Source: Pythium myriotylum
Lineage: Eukaryota > Oomycota > Peronosporomycetes > Pythiales > Pythiaceae
Assembly: GCA_023091665.1 (NCBI GenBank)
Contig: JALJCQ010000015.1
Location: 1,240,001-1,304,000, forward strand
Direction: 5' to 3'
DNA: 64,000 nt
The position numbers and the translations under genes are program-made. Positions 27,970-38,556 of the stretch are shown piece after piece (within the stretch, counting starts at the first letter, position 1; every line of letters begins with the position of its first letter). The notes below the pieces were generated by a model. It did no database searches. It was not told where the DNA came from and saw nothing but the letters and a program-made list of their open reading frames with translations.

Positions 27970-28175
27970 TCCGGTCATGTGCAGCAACTTCATTGGGCTG
28001 AACCCTTTGAATGCCACTTGCTGCCTGATCAAGTTGAGCTGGGTTGGACTCCACAAACAGTGGATCAGTGCCCCCAATCGGATCCCACCTGCGGGCACTG
28101 CCTTTTCAAACTGCGGTCTCCTCTACCGAACGCATCCAAGACTGTTGATGAATGGTTCGTTCCACTGAGTAATCA

Positions 28176-28204
28176 AGATTACCTTCAATGACTGAAGGTA
28201 ATCT
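28176..28204. repeat. Inverted repeat, 12-bp arms
   Basis: agattaccttca (28176-28187) and tgaaggtaatct (28193-28204) with a 5-nt loop. Confidence 0.85.
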
Positions 28205-28552
28205 GTAATTTTGCCACCCATTCCCCTGTAAAAGCTCGGGTCGAAAGGTGTCATCTCTCGCCCGGCGCGAAGAGCTGGCTCCCTGCTTCCATCAGTAATT
28301 CTGTATGGACCCCTTCTCTTTGCATTGTCGCAATCCAGAGTTGTCACCGAAATCTCAATGAATGAACCTTCCAGCTGGTACGTCGGTCGAACGAAAGCGC
28401 ATGATGTCCCCATCGCAAATAGAAAAGACACGGCATGACTTTACACAGCGGCCGTTCAACGTTCGCATCTTCTGGGCCAAGGTTCCAGCAATAAGATTAA
28501 CAAAGGCTACTTCAGCACGGAAACATCCACCGATCCACAAGCAAAAGTCACC

Positions 28553-29299
28553 CGCTCTCTCAACGAGAAGTTTGTTGTTTCTCTGTCTCAACACAATCGA
28601 GCTCGACCTCGGGGTCGCCAGTAACCAGCGAGACCTCATTCGCCGATCGAACTCGCCACCCACACCACCACCACCACCACCACCACCACCACCACCACCA
28701 CCACCACCACCAACAACAACAACTCCTCCTCCTCCTCCTCCTCCGAAAACAAGCCATGAAGTTCGTCGCCTCGACCTGCATCGCTCTCGTGCTCGCCCTC
28801 TCAGCATCCAACACCGTTACCGCCTCCGCCACCGAGCCGCGTGCGCTCCAGCAAGGCTCCAAGGTCGCACAGGAGGTTCTCACGGCTATCAACAGCGCTC
28901 GCGCCAAGAGTGGCCGTTCGGCTCTCTGTCTCAACACCAAGCTCACCGCGGCGTCGCAGAAACAAGCAGACGCCATGGCCGCCGGTGGTTTTGTCAGCCC
29001 GGTCGGCAAGGATGGCTCCATGCCCACAGCTCGCGCGCAGGCGCTCGGGTTCGACACGCAGGCGGTCTTCGAGGTCGTCGGCGCCGGCTACAAGAATGCC
29101 TCGGTGGCCGTCAACGAGTGGCTCAAGCTCGCCGACCGTGACCAGTACTTGCTCGGTGACTTCAAGTTCCTCGGAGCCGCCAAGGCCGTCAACAACAAAC
29201 ACCAGTACCGCAGCTTCTGGGTGGTCGACTTGTCTCAGGCTGAAGGTGAGGAGGTGTGTGCCTAAGACGTGTCTGAAGCGTCTCGAGACTGAACGAGGG
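28553..29299. repeat. Segmental duplication carrying CAP gene 7, copy 1
   Basis: Identical to 30414-31139 except for the leader microsatellites: the CCA tract at about 28661-28709 is longer by about 21 bp net and has interspersed CAA. Identity stops abruptly at both ends. Confidence 0.9.
28756..29265 (+). CDS. Secreted CAP protein, gene 7
   Basis: 169 residues with signal peptide MKFVASTCIALVLALSASNT and a CAP domain closest to subtypes A and B. Its histidine positions read F-V-S-P-V-G and D-R-D-Q-Y, so both histidines are missing. It ends E-V-C-A. A near-initiator CTCATTCG at 28635-28642 lies 114-121 bp upstream, so the CCA (about 28661-28709) and CTC (about 28725-28743) repeats would be in the 5' leader. 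Gene 8 is an exact copy. Confidence 0.9.
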   Translation: MKFVASTCIALVLALSASNTVTASATEPRALQQGSKVAQEVLTAINSARAKSGRSALCLNTKLTAASQKQADAMAAGGFVSPVGKDGSMPTARAQALGFDTQAVFEVVGAGYKNASVAVNEWLKLADRDQYLLGDFKFLGAAKAVNNKHQYRSFWVVDLSQAEGEEVCA

Positions 29300-30413
29300 A
29301 CGGACGGTCGAAAGTGAGAACCAGTAGTCTCGTACATGCCGTTCTTCTCTATGTGTGATTGTTCTTTACTCTAATACAAATTGTAGAAATCATCATTCTC
29401 GGATAATGTGGTTTGTTGGACCTCGTGGCATGATCGGTTATGAGCCAAACGTTCACTCGATGCTGGAGTACCGGTATTTTTTGCTCAAGGTTGGTGTCTT
29501 GGAGATCCGTCATGTTCCAGGAGGAGATTTTAGGGTTGACGGTGGGGCCGTCTTGCACGACGTTGACTACGTCTTGAATGCACGAGAGAGTGCGATGTTT
29601 CGAATGGGGTTGATGAAAGCTTGCCATACAGAAGTATGGTCCACCGCGAAGCTTCTGAAGAACCCCATGCTTCTACGACCGCATCTGCATGCACGCTATC
29701 TGCCAAGGGGTCTCCAACCGTTTCGAGGCGTGGTCGGTCGTTCGTGGTGACTGCTACTCTGGGATCGGCACGTGGCGCGACATGGCAAGAGGACCTATAA
29801 TACTCTGCGTCATGTCAGGACAGTCAATGGAAGCGATTGCCTCGGACATCGCTCATGGAAAACCTCTCCGCTGACAATATGCCATGGATCAGCTTGCCGC
29901 ATTACGTTTCGTGACAGTCCAACACAGGTGCCTCTCGCGACCAACAGTCGTGCGGGTACGAGTAGAATACTATCCTAGACGAGGTTTAAGCGTCTGAGTA
30001 GGTCTGGCGGCAAGTGAGATACTTCAACGTTTCAGAGCAGTTATCCGCATTGAGGTACTACGAACTGGACCAATTCGAGTAGGTGGAGGTGAAGTCGCCT
30101 GTGTTGTCCTCCGCACATCCAAAATTTCGCTCGTCGCTTCTGACTCCTTCGCCACCTGCATCGATATGCAGACGAGCTCGCTCAACGCCCAACATTCTCA
30201 ACGCACCAGACTTCGACAGCACTTACCATCGTTCAAGAAGGAAGCAACATCGATGTTTAGTCACCACGAGCTGACAATACATCATCCGAGAGTGGATTCA
30301 GTTCATTCTTCTACAACGCGGCCATTCCACTCGACGATACACAGCAAAGTCATATTCGTCATACAGTATCCAGACAAACATCGGATCGTGGTCAGACTCA
30401 CGAGAGTTTAGAG
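29300..30413. other. Spacer between CAP genes 7 and 8
   Basis: About 1.1 kb of single-copy DNA. The ORF of about 130 codons near 29355 has no recognisable domain. I see nothing else supportable. Confidence 0.4.
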
Positions 30414-31139
30414 CGCTCTCTCAACGAGAAGTTTGTTGTTTCTCTGTCTCAACACAATCGAGCTCGACCTCGGGGTCGCCAGTAACCAGCGAGACCTCAT
30501 TCGCCGATCGAACTCGCCACCCACACCACCACCACCACCACCACCACCACCACCACCACCAACTCCTCCTCCTCCTCCTCCTCCGAAAACAAGCCATGAA
30601 GTTCGTCGCCTCGACCTGCATCGCTCTCGTGCTCGCCCTCTCAGCATCCAACACCGTTACCGCCTCCGCCACCGAGCCGCGTGCGCTCCAGCAAGGCTCC
30701 AAGGTCGCACAGGAGGTTCTCACGGCTATCAACAGCGCTCGCGCCAAGAGTGGCCGTTCGGCTCTCTGTCTCAACACCAAGCTCACCGCGGCGTCGCAGA
30801 AACAAGCAGACGCCATGGCCGCCGGTGGTTTTGTCAGCCCGGTCGGCAAGGATGGCTCCATGCCCACAGCTCGCGCGCAGGCGCTCGGGTTCGACACGCA
30901 GGCGGTCTTCGAGGTCGTCGGCGCCGGCTACAAGAATGCCTCGGTGGCCGTCAACGAGTGGCTCAAGCTCGCCGACCGTGACCAGTACTTGCTCGGTGAC
31001 TTCAAGTTCCTCGGAGCCGCCAAGGCCGTCAACAACAAACACCAGTACCGCAGCTTCTGGGTGGTCGACTTGTCTCAGGCTGAAGGTGAGGAGGTGTGTG
31101 CCTAAGACGTGTCTGAAGCGTCTCGAGACTGAACGAGGG
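30414..31139. repeat. Segmental duplication carrying CAP gene 8, copy 2
   Basis: Second copy of the 28553-29299 block, with a shorter CCA tract (about 30520-30560) and a CTC tract (about 30563-30582) in the leader. Confidence 0.9.
30596..31105 (+). CDS. Secreted CAP protein, gene 8 (identical to gene 7)
   Basis: 169 residues, the same as gene 7 at every position, with the same near-initiator upstream. The only differences in the block are in the leader microsatellites, so any expression difference would trace to leader length or to flanks beyond the block. Confidence 0.9.
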   Translation: MKFVASTCIALVLALSASNTVTASATEPRALQQGSKVAQEVLTAINSARAKSGRSALCLNTKLTAASQKQADAMAAGGFVSPVGKDGSMPTARAQALGFDTQAVFEVVGAGYKNASVAVNEWLKLADRDQYLLGDFKFLGAAKAVNNKHQYRSFWVVDLSQAEGEEVCA

Positions 31140-31513
31140 GGTCCAGTGTTGTGCTGTATTAGTTTTCTAACGTAGTCAAGTTTGGTAGAGTGTCAACCTC
31201 ATTCACACAATGCATATGCATACTATCGGTATGAAACTCTGGAGCTGTAGTTTTGTTTTACAGCTTTGGGCAATAGATTTGTAAATGAGGCAAACGAGGG
31301 TTTCTCACCATCGAGAGGAGTATGTCAGACGATCGCATGAGAATATTTAGGAGCTAGAGCGCACAGCTTACTATGATACTAGTATGCGCGCCTCTGGCAG
31401 ATTGGACGTTATAAGACGACTCTGAAAACACCGAATACAGCGAACGACTTCATTGAAAACTCAACTTATACAACTCTGACGTAATCGACGCGACAAACTC
31501 GACTTCTGAACGG
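31140..31513. other. Intergenic between convergent CAP genes 8 and 9
   Basis: About 370 bp, AT-rich; nothing recognisable. Confidence 0.4.
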
Positions 31514-32020
31514 TTAGGCGCACTTCTCACCGTTTCCTCCCTGGGAGAAGTCCAGAACCCAAAAGGTTCTGTAGACTTGCTTGGAGTTGTACGCGTATCC
31601 AGCACCGAGAAACTCGTAGTCTCCGAGCAGGTACTGACTGTAATCAGTAGAGCTCATCCACTCTTTGATGGCATGCGAGGCACTGGTGTAGCCCGCGCCG
31701 ACGACTTCGGCAACGCCAGTGGTGTTAAACTTCTGGTCCGTAGCGCGCGAAGTCGGGCTGCTGCCAGTCGATCCTGTGGGACTGATGAACCCACCGGCAG
31801 CCATGTCAACGGCTTGCAACTGCGATGCAGTGGCCAGCTTGGAGTTGAGGCATAGAGCCGGCGACCCGTTGGTTTTTCGTACTTCGTTTACGGCCTTGAG
31901 CAGGTCGCGTGCGATGCTGCTGATACCGAGCTGCTGCAGTTGTCGCTGCTCCTGAGCTGCAGCGTCGGATGCGGACAATGCGAGCAGAAGCGCGGCACAG
32001 GAGGCGGAGAGGAACTTCAT
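31514..32020 (-). CDS. Secreted CAP protein, gene 9 (divergent)
   Basis: 168 residues with a signal peptide (about 1-22) and a CAP domain. It keeps V-N-E-V-R, E-V-V-G-A-G-Y, E-W-M-S-S and F-W-V-L-D-F. W-M-S-S is the most canonical CAP tryptophan block of the nine genes, but the His position is Tyr (T-D-Y-S-Q-Y), and the first region reads I-S-P-T-G-S-T-G-S. It ends G-E-K-C-A. It is divergent from the C2H2/NYN gene at 32462 with a 441-bp shared upstream region. Confidence 0.9.
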   Translation of the reverse strand: MKFLSASCAALLLALSASDAAAQEQRQLQQLGISSIARDLLKAVNEVRKTNGSPALCLNSKLATASQLQAVDMAAGGFISPTGSTGSSPTSRATDQKFNTTGVAEVVGAGYTSASHAIKEWMSSTDYSQYLLGDYEFLGAGYAYNSKQVYRTFWVLDFSQGGNGEKCA

Positions 32021-32461
32021 GGCGATCTTGTGGGCCGCAACACGCGTGGGGGCTGATCAATTGGAGAATGCGGGCCTTCCTCGCAGACAGCCCCTCGCGC
32101 GTCTCCAAGGCCGTGCAGTCATGTAGAGGCCGCGCAGGCGCAGAGCAGTGCACGCGACTCGGAGAGCATTCATGAACACTGTATCCGGAGCCATCACTGG
32201 ATTCCGCGGGGATGCCACGGTCTCATCTGGTGGGTGTTGCCGAGACCGGCTGGGACAACAAGTCGGTTCAGGTCGGTCCAGCTTGATCGGCTCAGATCTG
32301 AGAAAAAGGGCAACTGACTGAGGGCGGTGGAGGATGAGATCTTCGACAATTGGCAACTTCAACGAGCCATCAGCTGCTTCGATGAGGACGTCGGCGCGAA
32401 GACGATGGGCGGGGCTCAAAACAACAAACTCAGGTCATTTGTGCTCTTCTAGCGTGTCACG
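32021..32461. other. Shared promoter region of CAP gene 9 and the C2H2/NYN gene
   Basis: On the minus strand CGCATTCTCCAATTG (about 32060-32075) is one base from an initiator with an adjoining FPR-like CAATTG. Nothing else is visible. Confidence 0.4.
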
Positions 32462-33697
32462 ATGAATTGGACGGCGACCCAAGCCCCGCGAGCGTACACT
32501 TGTGGCAAGTGCAGCGGCATGTTCCCTAGCTTTGACGCGCTCCAGCGTCACGTGGATGAGATGAAGCACTACCGTTGCACCGCTCGATTCTGTCAGAAGG
32601 ATTTCGACTCACGCCAAGCACTAGTAGCACATCGCAGCGTATGCCGACCGCCCCCTCCGCCTCCGCTCGTCACTAATGACTCGCCGTACCCAACAGCTCC
32701 AATTAGTGTGGACATCTCCGTTCGGCGCCAGCGAGTCGCACAGCTCTCCAAGCGGCCAAGTTCTTACAGCCCAGAAGGCAAGAATCGATTCATCTACATG
32801 GACACAGACAACATCATCTTCTCCATGCTTAACAGTCCACACCTGCATCCACTTGTCGGTGCCCAGTTCTCCAACGCGCTGCGACTACACTTCGACAAAT
32901 TTACTCAGCGGGTGTGCAATAGCACGAGCGGTGCCAGCTCGCCTAATGTGAAAATGATGAGCGCTTCGTACTATGGGGCAGCCCAAGTTCTTGCTCAAAG
33001 CCTCGTTCGATTTGGTTGGAAGGTCGTCAAGCGAGAGGGCGTTTCGGAGATGGATCTTCACACACTCATCCACAACAACCGCGACGAGAGGAATGACGTC
33101 GACAATAGGAGGCGCACTCTCGTTTTGGTCACAGGTGACGCAAAAACTAACCGGCTTGGCACTTCCTTCCGTTCGATTGCCCAGCAGTACTTGGACAATC
33201 ATTGGAATGTCGAAGTGCACGCGTGGGCTCACTCGGTTCATGAGGGGTTTATCCAGTTGATGGAACAGCATCCGGCCACATTTATGGTGAAACTCATCGA
33301 CGAGACCGATGATATCTCACATCTAGTGTACGCTGGATCGTACAATCCATGGCAGCAAGCACAACAATTTGCACCGATTCCTCAATCGCTTCCGTCCCCA
33401 GTATTCCACTCGCAGCCTCCTTCACCTGCCCACTCGATCATGAGCGAGTTCGACTTCGACACATCTGCCCCCGCGGTTTTGAGATCGCGACTGCACCAGC
33501 AAGAACAACTCACAACAGAGCTTCAGATTGAGAACACGACTTTAAAGGACAAGATTCGCTTGTTAGAGGGTCAGCTCGCGGCTGAAAGAGTTGCCCACCA
33601 GCAGCTTATTGACCGAATTGCTGAAGAGAGGCGACAGCAAGAAAGTCGTGTTACAGCCCCGTGGGTTGTTCAGGCACGGGCAGTCAGAAGCACGTGA
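32462..33697 (+). CDS. C2H2 zinc-finger protein with NYN (PIN-like nuclease) domain
   Basis: 411 residues. Finger 1 uses C14, C17, H30 and H36. Finger 2 uses C39, C44, H57 and C61 (C2HC). A Pro run separates the fingers from an NYN-like domain (about 108-285). Its first acidic cluster is Y-M-D-T-D-N (114-117), a middle Asp lies at about 198, and the third is V-T-G-D (224-227), followed by the family's V-E-V-H-A-W and a downstream S-x-x-x-G-F. These match the Asp triad of NYN/LabA-type metal-dependent ribonucleases. The C-terminus (about 345-400) is coiled coil. I infer an RNA-binding ribonuclease. Nuclease activity is suggested by the conserved Asp residues but not proven. Confidence 0.8.
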   Translation: MNWTATQAPRAYTCGKCSGMFPSFDALQRHVDEMKHYRCTARFCQKDFDSRQALVAHRSVCRPPPPPPLVTNDSPYPTAPISVDISVRRQRVAQLSKRPSSYSPEGKNRFIYMDTDNIIFSMLNSPHLHPLVGAQFSNALRLHFDKFTQRVCNSTSGASSPNVKMMSASYYGAAQVLAQSLVRFGWKVVKREGVSEMDLHTLIHNNRDERNDVDNRRRTLVLVTGDAKTNRLGTSFRSIAQQYLDNHWNVEVHAWAHSVHEGFIQLMEQHPATFMVKLIDETDDISHLVYAGSYNPWQQAQQFAPIPQSLPSPVFHSQPPSPAHSIMSEFDFDTSAPAVLRSRLHQQEQLTTELQIENTTLKDKIRLLEGQLAAERVAHQQLIDRIAEERRQQESRVTAPWVVQARAVRST

Positions 33698-34496
33698 GTG
33701 TCCCCCAGCGTTCTGTCCGGTCCGGTCATGTCGAGAAGATCCGCCTGTGTGGGTTATCCTTTCTACTGCATTGTGCTCAGCTAATCATGTCCATGTCACG
33801 CCAGTCATCATGACCCACTTCTCTCTCGTCTCGATCTTCGTGCATTGCGACAATTTCAGCTGAGGCCCAGAGACGGCACTAGTGCCGAGTCCAATCTGAT
33901 TTGTGACTGCGCCGACTTTCCCGCGATGTCGCGTCATGTTGACTCCGTCACAGTTGAATTGGTCTTTATCAATTAGAGTACATTCGAGGAGACGGAGTCC
34001 CTTGGATTTTCTAGACGCCCTGACAGAGGACTCCGTTAAAATGCCCTCTCCATCCATTGTTGTTGAACCCCCATTAATGGAAATGGACGATTACTGTAGG
34101 TGCGGAGATCTTACGTACTGTACCGCATGGCGCTCCTCGATAGTGGGAGCTCTCGAGGTTCGAGGGCACATTCATCATAATTTACAAACTCCTCTCCAAT
34201 CGAATCTCTTCAAAATTGCAGCACGCGTTGCAAATTGCTGACGTGTCCATTGTCGCCGTCGGTGTTTACCCTTCTTTTCGCGACATTGACTACGAAAGTA
34301 ACGCAGACTGATCCTCAGCAATGGAGTGGAAGGGACGGCACCAGACGATTCCCTTGCGTCTCTTCCCGCCGGGCAGCAATCTGCGTGCGTCAGCCACCAT
34401 GTTTCCGTGGTCCCTGGTCGACTCCGTTCGCTCGACGTCGTGTGGTTCTGCTCTCATTTGCCGATTGACTCCAACCACTCCCTACTACTCCTACGA
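33698..34496. other. Intergenic
   Basis: About 800 bp; only a 14-bp self-complementary sequence at 33874-33887. No gene is recognisable. Confidence 0.4.
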
Positions 34497-35618
34497 ATGG
34501 AACTCTCGCTCGCCTCGCTGTCCGCGGGCGCCATCGCGCTCTGCGTGCTGGTTCGTTTCGTTCCCTGTTCGACTGCTCTACCTCCCGATGACGTTGACGT
34601 TGTGGTCTTGGATTACAGTCATGGTGTTACTCGTTGCTCACTGCTCCAGGCTTCCACGTCGCGAACAAGCACGTTTTCATCACCGGGGGAAGCTCTGGCC
34701 TTGGACTCGCGCTTGCGAAGCAGTACGCTCGGCGCGGCGCCAAAGTTACCATTGTTGCGAGAGATGCCGATAAGCTGGAGGCTGCCAAGCATGCGATAGA
34801 GGTGCCATTGTTGCATGTAACTCGATGACTTCGACAAGCCATACTGATGTGTGCATGTCATGTAGTCACAAGGTTCCGGAGGTTTCGCTGTCTTAACCAT
34901 TCAATGTGACGTCACGAAGGCAAGTGAAGTCCAGCAGGCCATCACGAAGGCGAATACCTTCCATAGCCGCGTCACCGACCACGTTGTGTGCAATGCGGGA
35001 GTGATGGAGCTGAGCCAGTTGATCGAACATGAGGCCAGTGGGATACAGAAGATGATGGACGTCAACTTTTTCGGGTCGCTCCACACTGTGCAGGCCGCGC
35101 TTCCAGCGATGGTTAGCACTCCACTGCCCAGACACGAGACCAACCGCCGCATCGTTTTCGTTAGCTCAGCTGTTGCCGTCACAAACTTCATCGGGTATGC
35201 GGGCTACTCGGCAACCAAGTTTGCGATCCGTGGACTAAGTGACAACTTGCGGAACGAACTCAAGCTCTACAACATTGAGACGTCAATCTTCTACCCTGGC
35301 GCCATTGACACGCCGCTTTTGAACCAACCGCACTCGAAGAAGCCAGCTGCGACCAAGTTGATCGACAGTCTGTCACTAACTGCCTCACCTGACTCTGCGG
35401 CCAAGGCACAAGTGAATGGGCTCTGGTGGGGTCGATACGCTATCACGAACGATTTCCTGATCGAGATCACACGGACGCTGGCAAATGGGGTGCAACCGCG
35501 CGCCAACACGCCGATGGAGCTGATTCTCTTACCGATCTACGTCGTGATTCAGACTGTATTCGTGATGTTCTACGACGGTGTTGTGAAGTTCTACGCAGTC
35601 AGCAGAAACAAGTTGTGA
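34497..35618 (+). CDS. 3-ketodihydrosphingosine reductase-like SDR, paralogue a
   Basis: Exons 34497-34550, 34619-34801 and 34866-35618, all phase 0, give 329 residues (KDSR proteins are about 330). An N-terminal membrane anchor precedes the NADPH-binding T-G-G-S-S-G-L-G, then C-N-A-G, the catalytic Ser block V-F-V-S-S-A and Y-S-A-T-K. A hydrophobic C-terminal hairpin (P-I-Y-V-V-I-Q-T) ends in a basic tail, as in the ER-bound KDSR/TSC10 family. That family reduces 3-ketodihydrosphingosine in sphingolipid synthesis, with the active site facing the cytosol. Introns are 68 and 64 nt with GTTCGT and GTGCCA donors. It heads a cluster of four paralogues; substrate specificity of the individual copies is not predictable. 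Confidence 0.8.
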
Positions 35619-35733
35619 ATACTTCTTCGATGAAGAAGCACTTCGTAGTGAATAGTGGCTTCTACTAGATTGTCCGTAGCTGATCGGATTAATAGGCTTT
35701 GATCCATCCTATGTCTATGTATATCTGGCGCGA

Positions 35734-36791
35734 TTACTTCCGATTCTTCGCGGACTTCTTCACAACGCTGTCAAAGTACCACAAGAAAATAGTCTGCACG
35801 AGCACATAGATAGGAAGCACGATCGCCTCCAGTGGTGCGTTCGTGCGGGGGGCAACGCCGTTTGCAAGTCCACGTAGCACCTCGAGAAGCATTTCGTTCG
35901 TAATCGCATATTTGTTGAGCGCGAGTCCAGCGACTAGTGATGCAGCCACATCGTCTGGTGATGCAGGTGTTGTCACGCCGTCCAACTCCTTTGTCTCGTC
36001 GGGTTTCTCCTTCTCTTCCTCTGCGAAGCCCGGGGTATCGATATTTCCTGGGTAGAAAATAGATGTTTCGATGTCGTAGAGCTTGAGCTCGTTCCGAAGT
36101 GCGTCCCCTAGTCCGCGGACAGCATACTTGCTCGCCGAGTATTGGGAGTACCCGATGAAAGTCGTGAGTGCGGCAGCAGAGCTGACCAAAACGACGCGGC
36201 GCTTAAATCCATTACTTTCTTGAAGTGGGTTTGTGGTCATGGCCGGTAGAGCGGCCTTGATCGTGTGGAGTGCGCCGAAGTAGTTCAGCTGCATCATGTT
36301 CTGGAATACTTCAATTTCTTGCTCGAGAAAGAGGCCCGGTCGGGATGTGCCAGCGTTGCAAATTACGTGGTCGGTGATCCGCTTGTGGAAGGCGTTGGCA
36401 TTCGCGACTGCCTCTTTCACGGCGCCGTAGTCCGTCACGTCGCACGCGTACGCGAACACAGCGTGGCTCGCGTTGGCTGCCGACTCAATCTCGCGCCTAG
36501 CAGCCTCAAGCTTGTCTCCGTCTCTCGCGACGATGGTCACCTTCGCGCCGGCTCGAGCATACTGCTTGGCGATGGCGAGCCCAAGTCCCGAGCTTCCACC
36601 TGTGATGAAGACGTGCTTGTTCGCAACATGAAAACCCGGTTTTGTGAGCCGCGTCCAGATCCAAGACTATCGGAACGCGAAGATTAGTGTGCGACTATGC
36701 AGAGAGGAGGTTGGGCTTAACTCACAAGGAGGCAGAGACCGACGAGGGAGCCGCAGACTGCGATTGCGGCCGTGGCGCCGGCCGAGACCAT
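35734..36791 (-). CDS. KDSR-like SDR, paralogue b (second intron lost)
   Basis: Exon 1 is 36791-36726 and exon 2 36666-35734, giving 332 residues. Motifs are T-G-G-S-S-G-L-G, C-N-A-G, V-L-V-S-S-A and Y-S-A-S-K, plus the C-terminal hydrophobic hairpin and a basic end (K-K-S-A-K-N-R-K, compatible with ER retention). The intron present in the three other paralogues after R-E-I-E is cleanly absent here: the frame reads straight through E-I-E-S-A-A-N. The first intron is 59 nt with a consensus GTGAGT donor. It lies convergent with paralogue a, 115 bp apart. Confidence 0.8.
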
Positions 36792-37219
36792 GGCAGGGAG
36801 GACACCAACGCGAAATGAAGAGTCAACGCTCGTGGCTATCGCAGCTGGCGGGAACACGACTGGACGGCGGGACCGGCTCACATGGGGTCAGAAGAGTTCT
36901 GGTCGGCCAGACTCATCTCCCTTTGTGGGTTCAACGGTGGTGTGCCTCTTCCACCCCAACGACAAGAGCACACTACGGTTCTGTAGGGTGGTCACTGCCA
37001 GGTCATGGAATGAAAGGCCATCACATGACCAAAGTTGGCTGAGTGGTGATAATGGTGCAATAGTTACATTCAGAGAAGGATGGTCTTGCAAGGGTGGAGC
37101 ATGAAGACCCAGATCGATCGCAACGATGAAAAAAGTACTAAACGTAGGGGAAAGCGTGATTGCGGCTCGAGCGATCTCTTCGCTTGTCGTAGCTTCACCA
37201 TCTCTCGACAAGGCTCACA
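36792..37219. other. Spacer between SDR paralogues b and c
   Basis: About 430 bp, promoter of paralogue b and 3' flank of c. No element is recognisable. Confidence 0.4.
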
Positions 37220-38352
37220 TTACGAGGTCTTACGACGATCGATATGCGAGTCGTTCTTCGCTGCCTCTTTGCGAACAACGAAGTCATAAAACCACAAGAA
37301 TCCACTTTGAACGACCACGAGCAGAGGAAGCAAAGCAATCTCCAGAGGGGTGTTCGTTCTTGGAGCAACACCGTTTGAGAAAACACGCGCCATCTCAAAT
37401 AGGAAGCCGTTTGTAATGGCGTACTGCCCACTTGCAATGCCGCTAACCAATGCTGCTGCCGCCGAGTCAGCGCTGACGACCCGAGAAAAGCTGTCAATCG
37501 TTGTTGCGGCTGCTGGCTTCTTGGGCATATCCTGGTGCAGTAGTGGTGTATCGATGTTGCCTGGATAAAAGATCGAGATTTCTACATCATAGAGCTTCAA
37601 TTCATTGCGCAGTGCGTCGCTCAGCCCACGCATCGCATACTTGGAACTCGAGTAGGCCGAGTAGCCGATAAACGTCGTTAGAGCAGCGACAGAACTCACA
37701 AACACGATGCGACGCTTCGCTTCGTTACGCGGCAGTGGTGACGCAATCATGGCAGGTAGCGCGGCCTTGACGGTGTGCAGTGCCCCAAAGAAGTTAGCGT
37801 CCATGATTCGTCGGTAGACATCTAAGTCATGATCGAGGAGGAGGCCAGGGTCTGTGACGCCGGCGTTGCATATAACGTGGTCGGTGACTCGAGAATGGAA
37901 AGCGTTCGCTCGAGCGATCGCGTCTTGTACCGCCTCGAAGTCCGTGATGTCGCACTGAAGTGCAAGTACCGGGTGCCGGCGATGGGTCTCGTTACTGGCC
38001 CAGGACTAGAACGTGGTAAATCAGACAAAGTCCGGCGGGTTGGGCTCGATGTAACGAACCTCGATCTCGCGCTTCGCGGCATTAAGTTTGCCAGCGTTAC
38101 GCCCAACGATCGTCACTTTGGCGTGGGCCGCCGCGTACTTCTTGGCGATCGCGAGCCCGAGCCCGCTACTCCCGCCCGTGACGAAGACGTGCTTGTCAGC
38201 TACGCGAAAGCCTGGCGCCGTGGCCCTGGTGTAGATCCACGACTAACACACTGCAAATCAGGAGGGAGAGACAGGCCAGCAAGAGAGAGGAGACGTACGA
38301 GCAAAGAGAGCCCGAGGGCGCCTCCACACACGGCGACGGTAGCGAAGACCAT
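37220..38352 (-). CDS. KDSR-like SDR, paralogue c
   Basis: Exons 38352-38299, 38242-38060 and 38005-37220, phase 0, give 340 residues. Motifs are T-G-G-S-S-G-L-G, C-N-A-G, V-F-V-S-S-V and Y-S-S-S-K. It differs from the others in the cofactor-proximal segment (V-T-I-V-G-R-N instead of V-A-R-D), which could affect NADPH ribose contact. The C-terminus has a hydrophobic hairpin and a Lys-rich tail. Introns are 56 and 54 nt. Confidence 0.8.
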
Positions 38353-38556
38353 GCGGACGACGAGGACGCCACATTCAAGATGCTGGACAGCTAACCTGCT
38401 AAATCGTATACGAGCATCTCTGTGAAAGACTGATCCATATCCAATTTCAGATAATATGACCTGCTACAAATGATATCACAAGACAATGTTTACTTTCAGT
38501 ACTGCCTGGTTATCAACTACTACTTGTGCGGCGTAAGACTGCTGACTCTCTTCCGG

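Larger units (their letters stand above)
27554..28755. other. Intergenic with two small hairpins and CAP gene 7 leader
   Basis: About 1.2 kb. It holds an odd-centred perfect inverted repeat at 27947-27969, an inverted repeat at 28176-28204, and from 28553 the duplicated promoter and leader of CAP gene 7 with CCA and CTC microsatellites. No other gene is visible. Confidence 0.5.
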
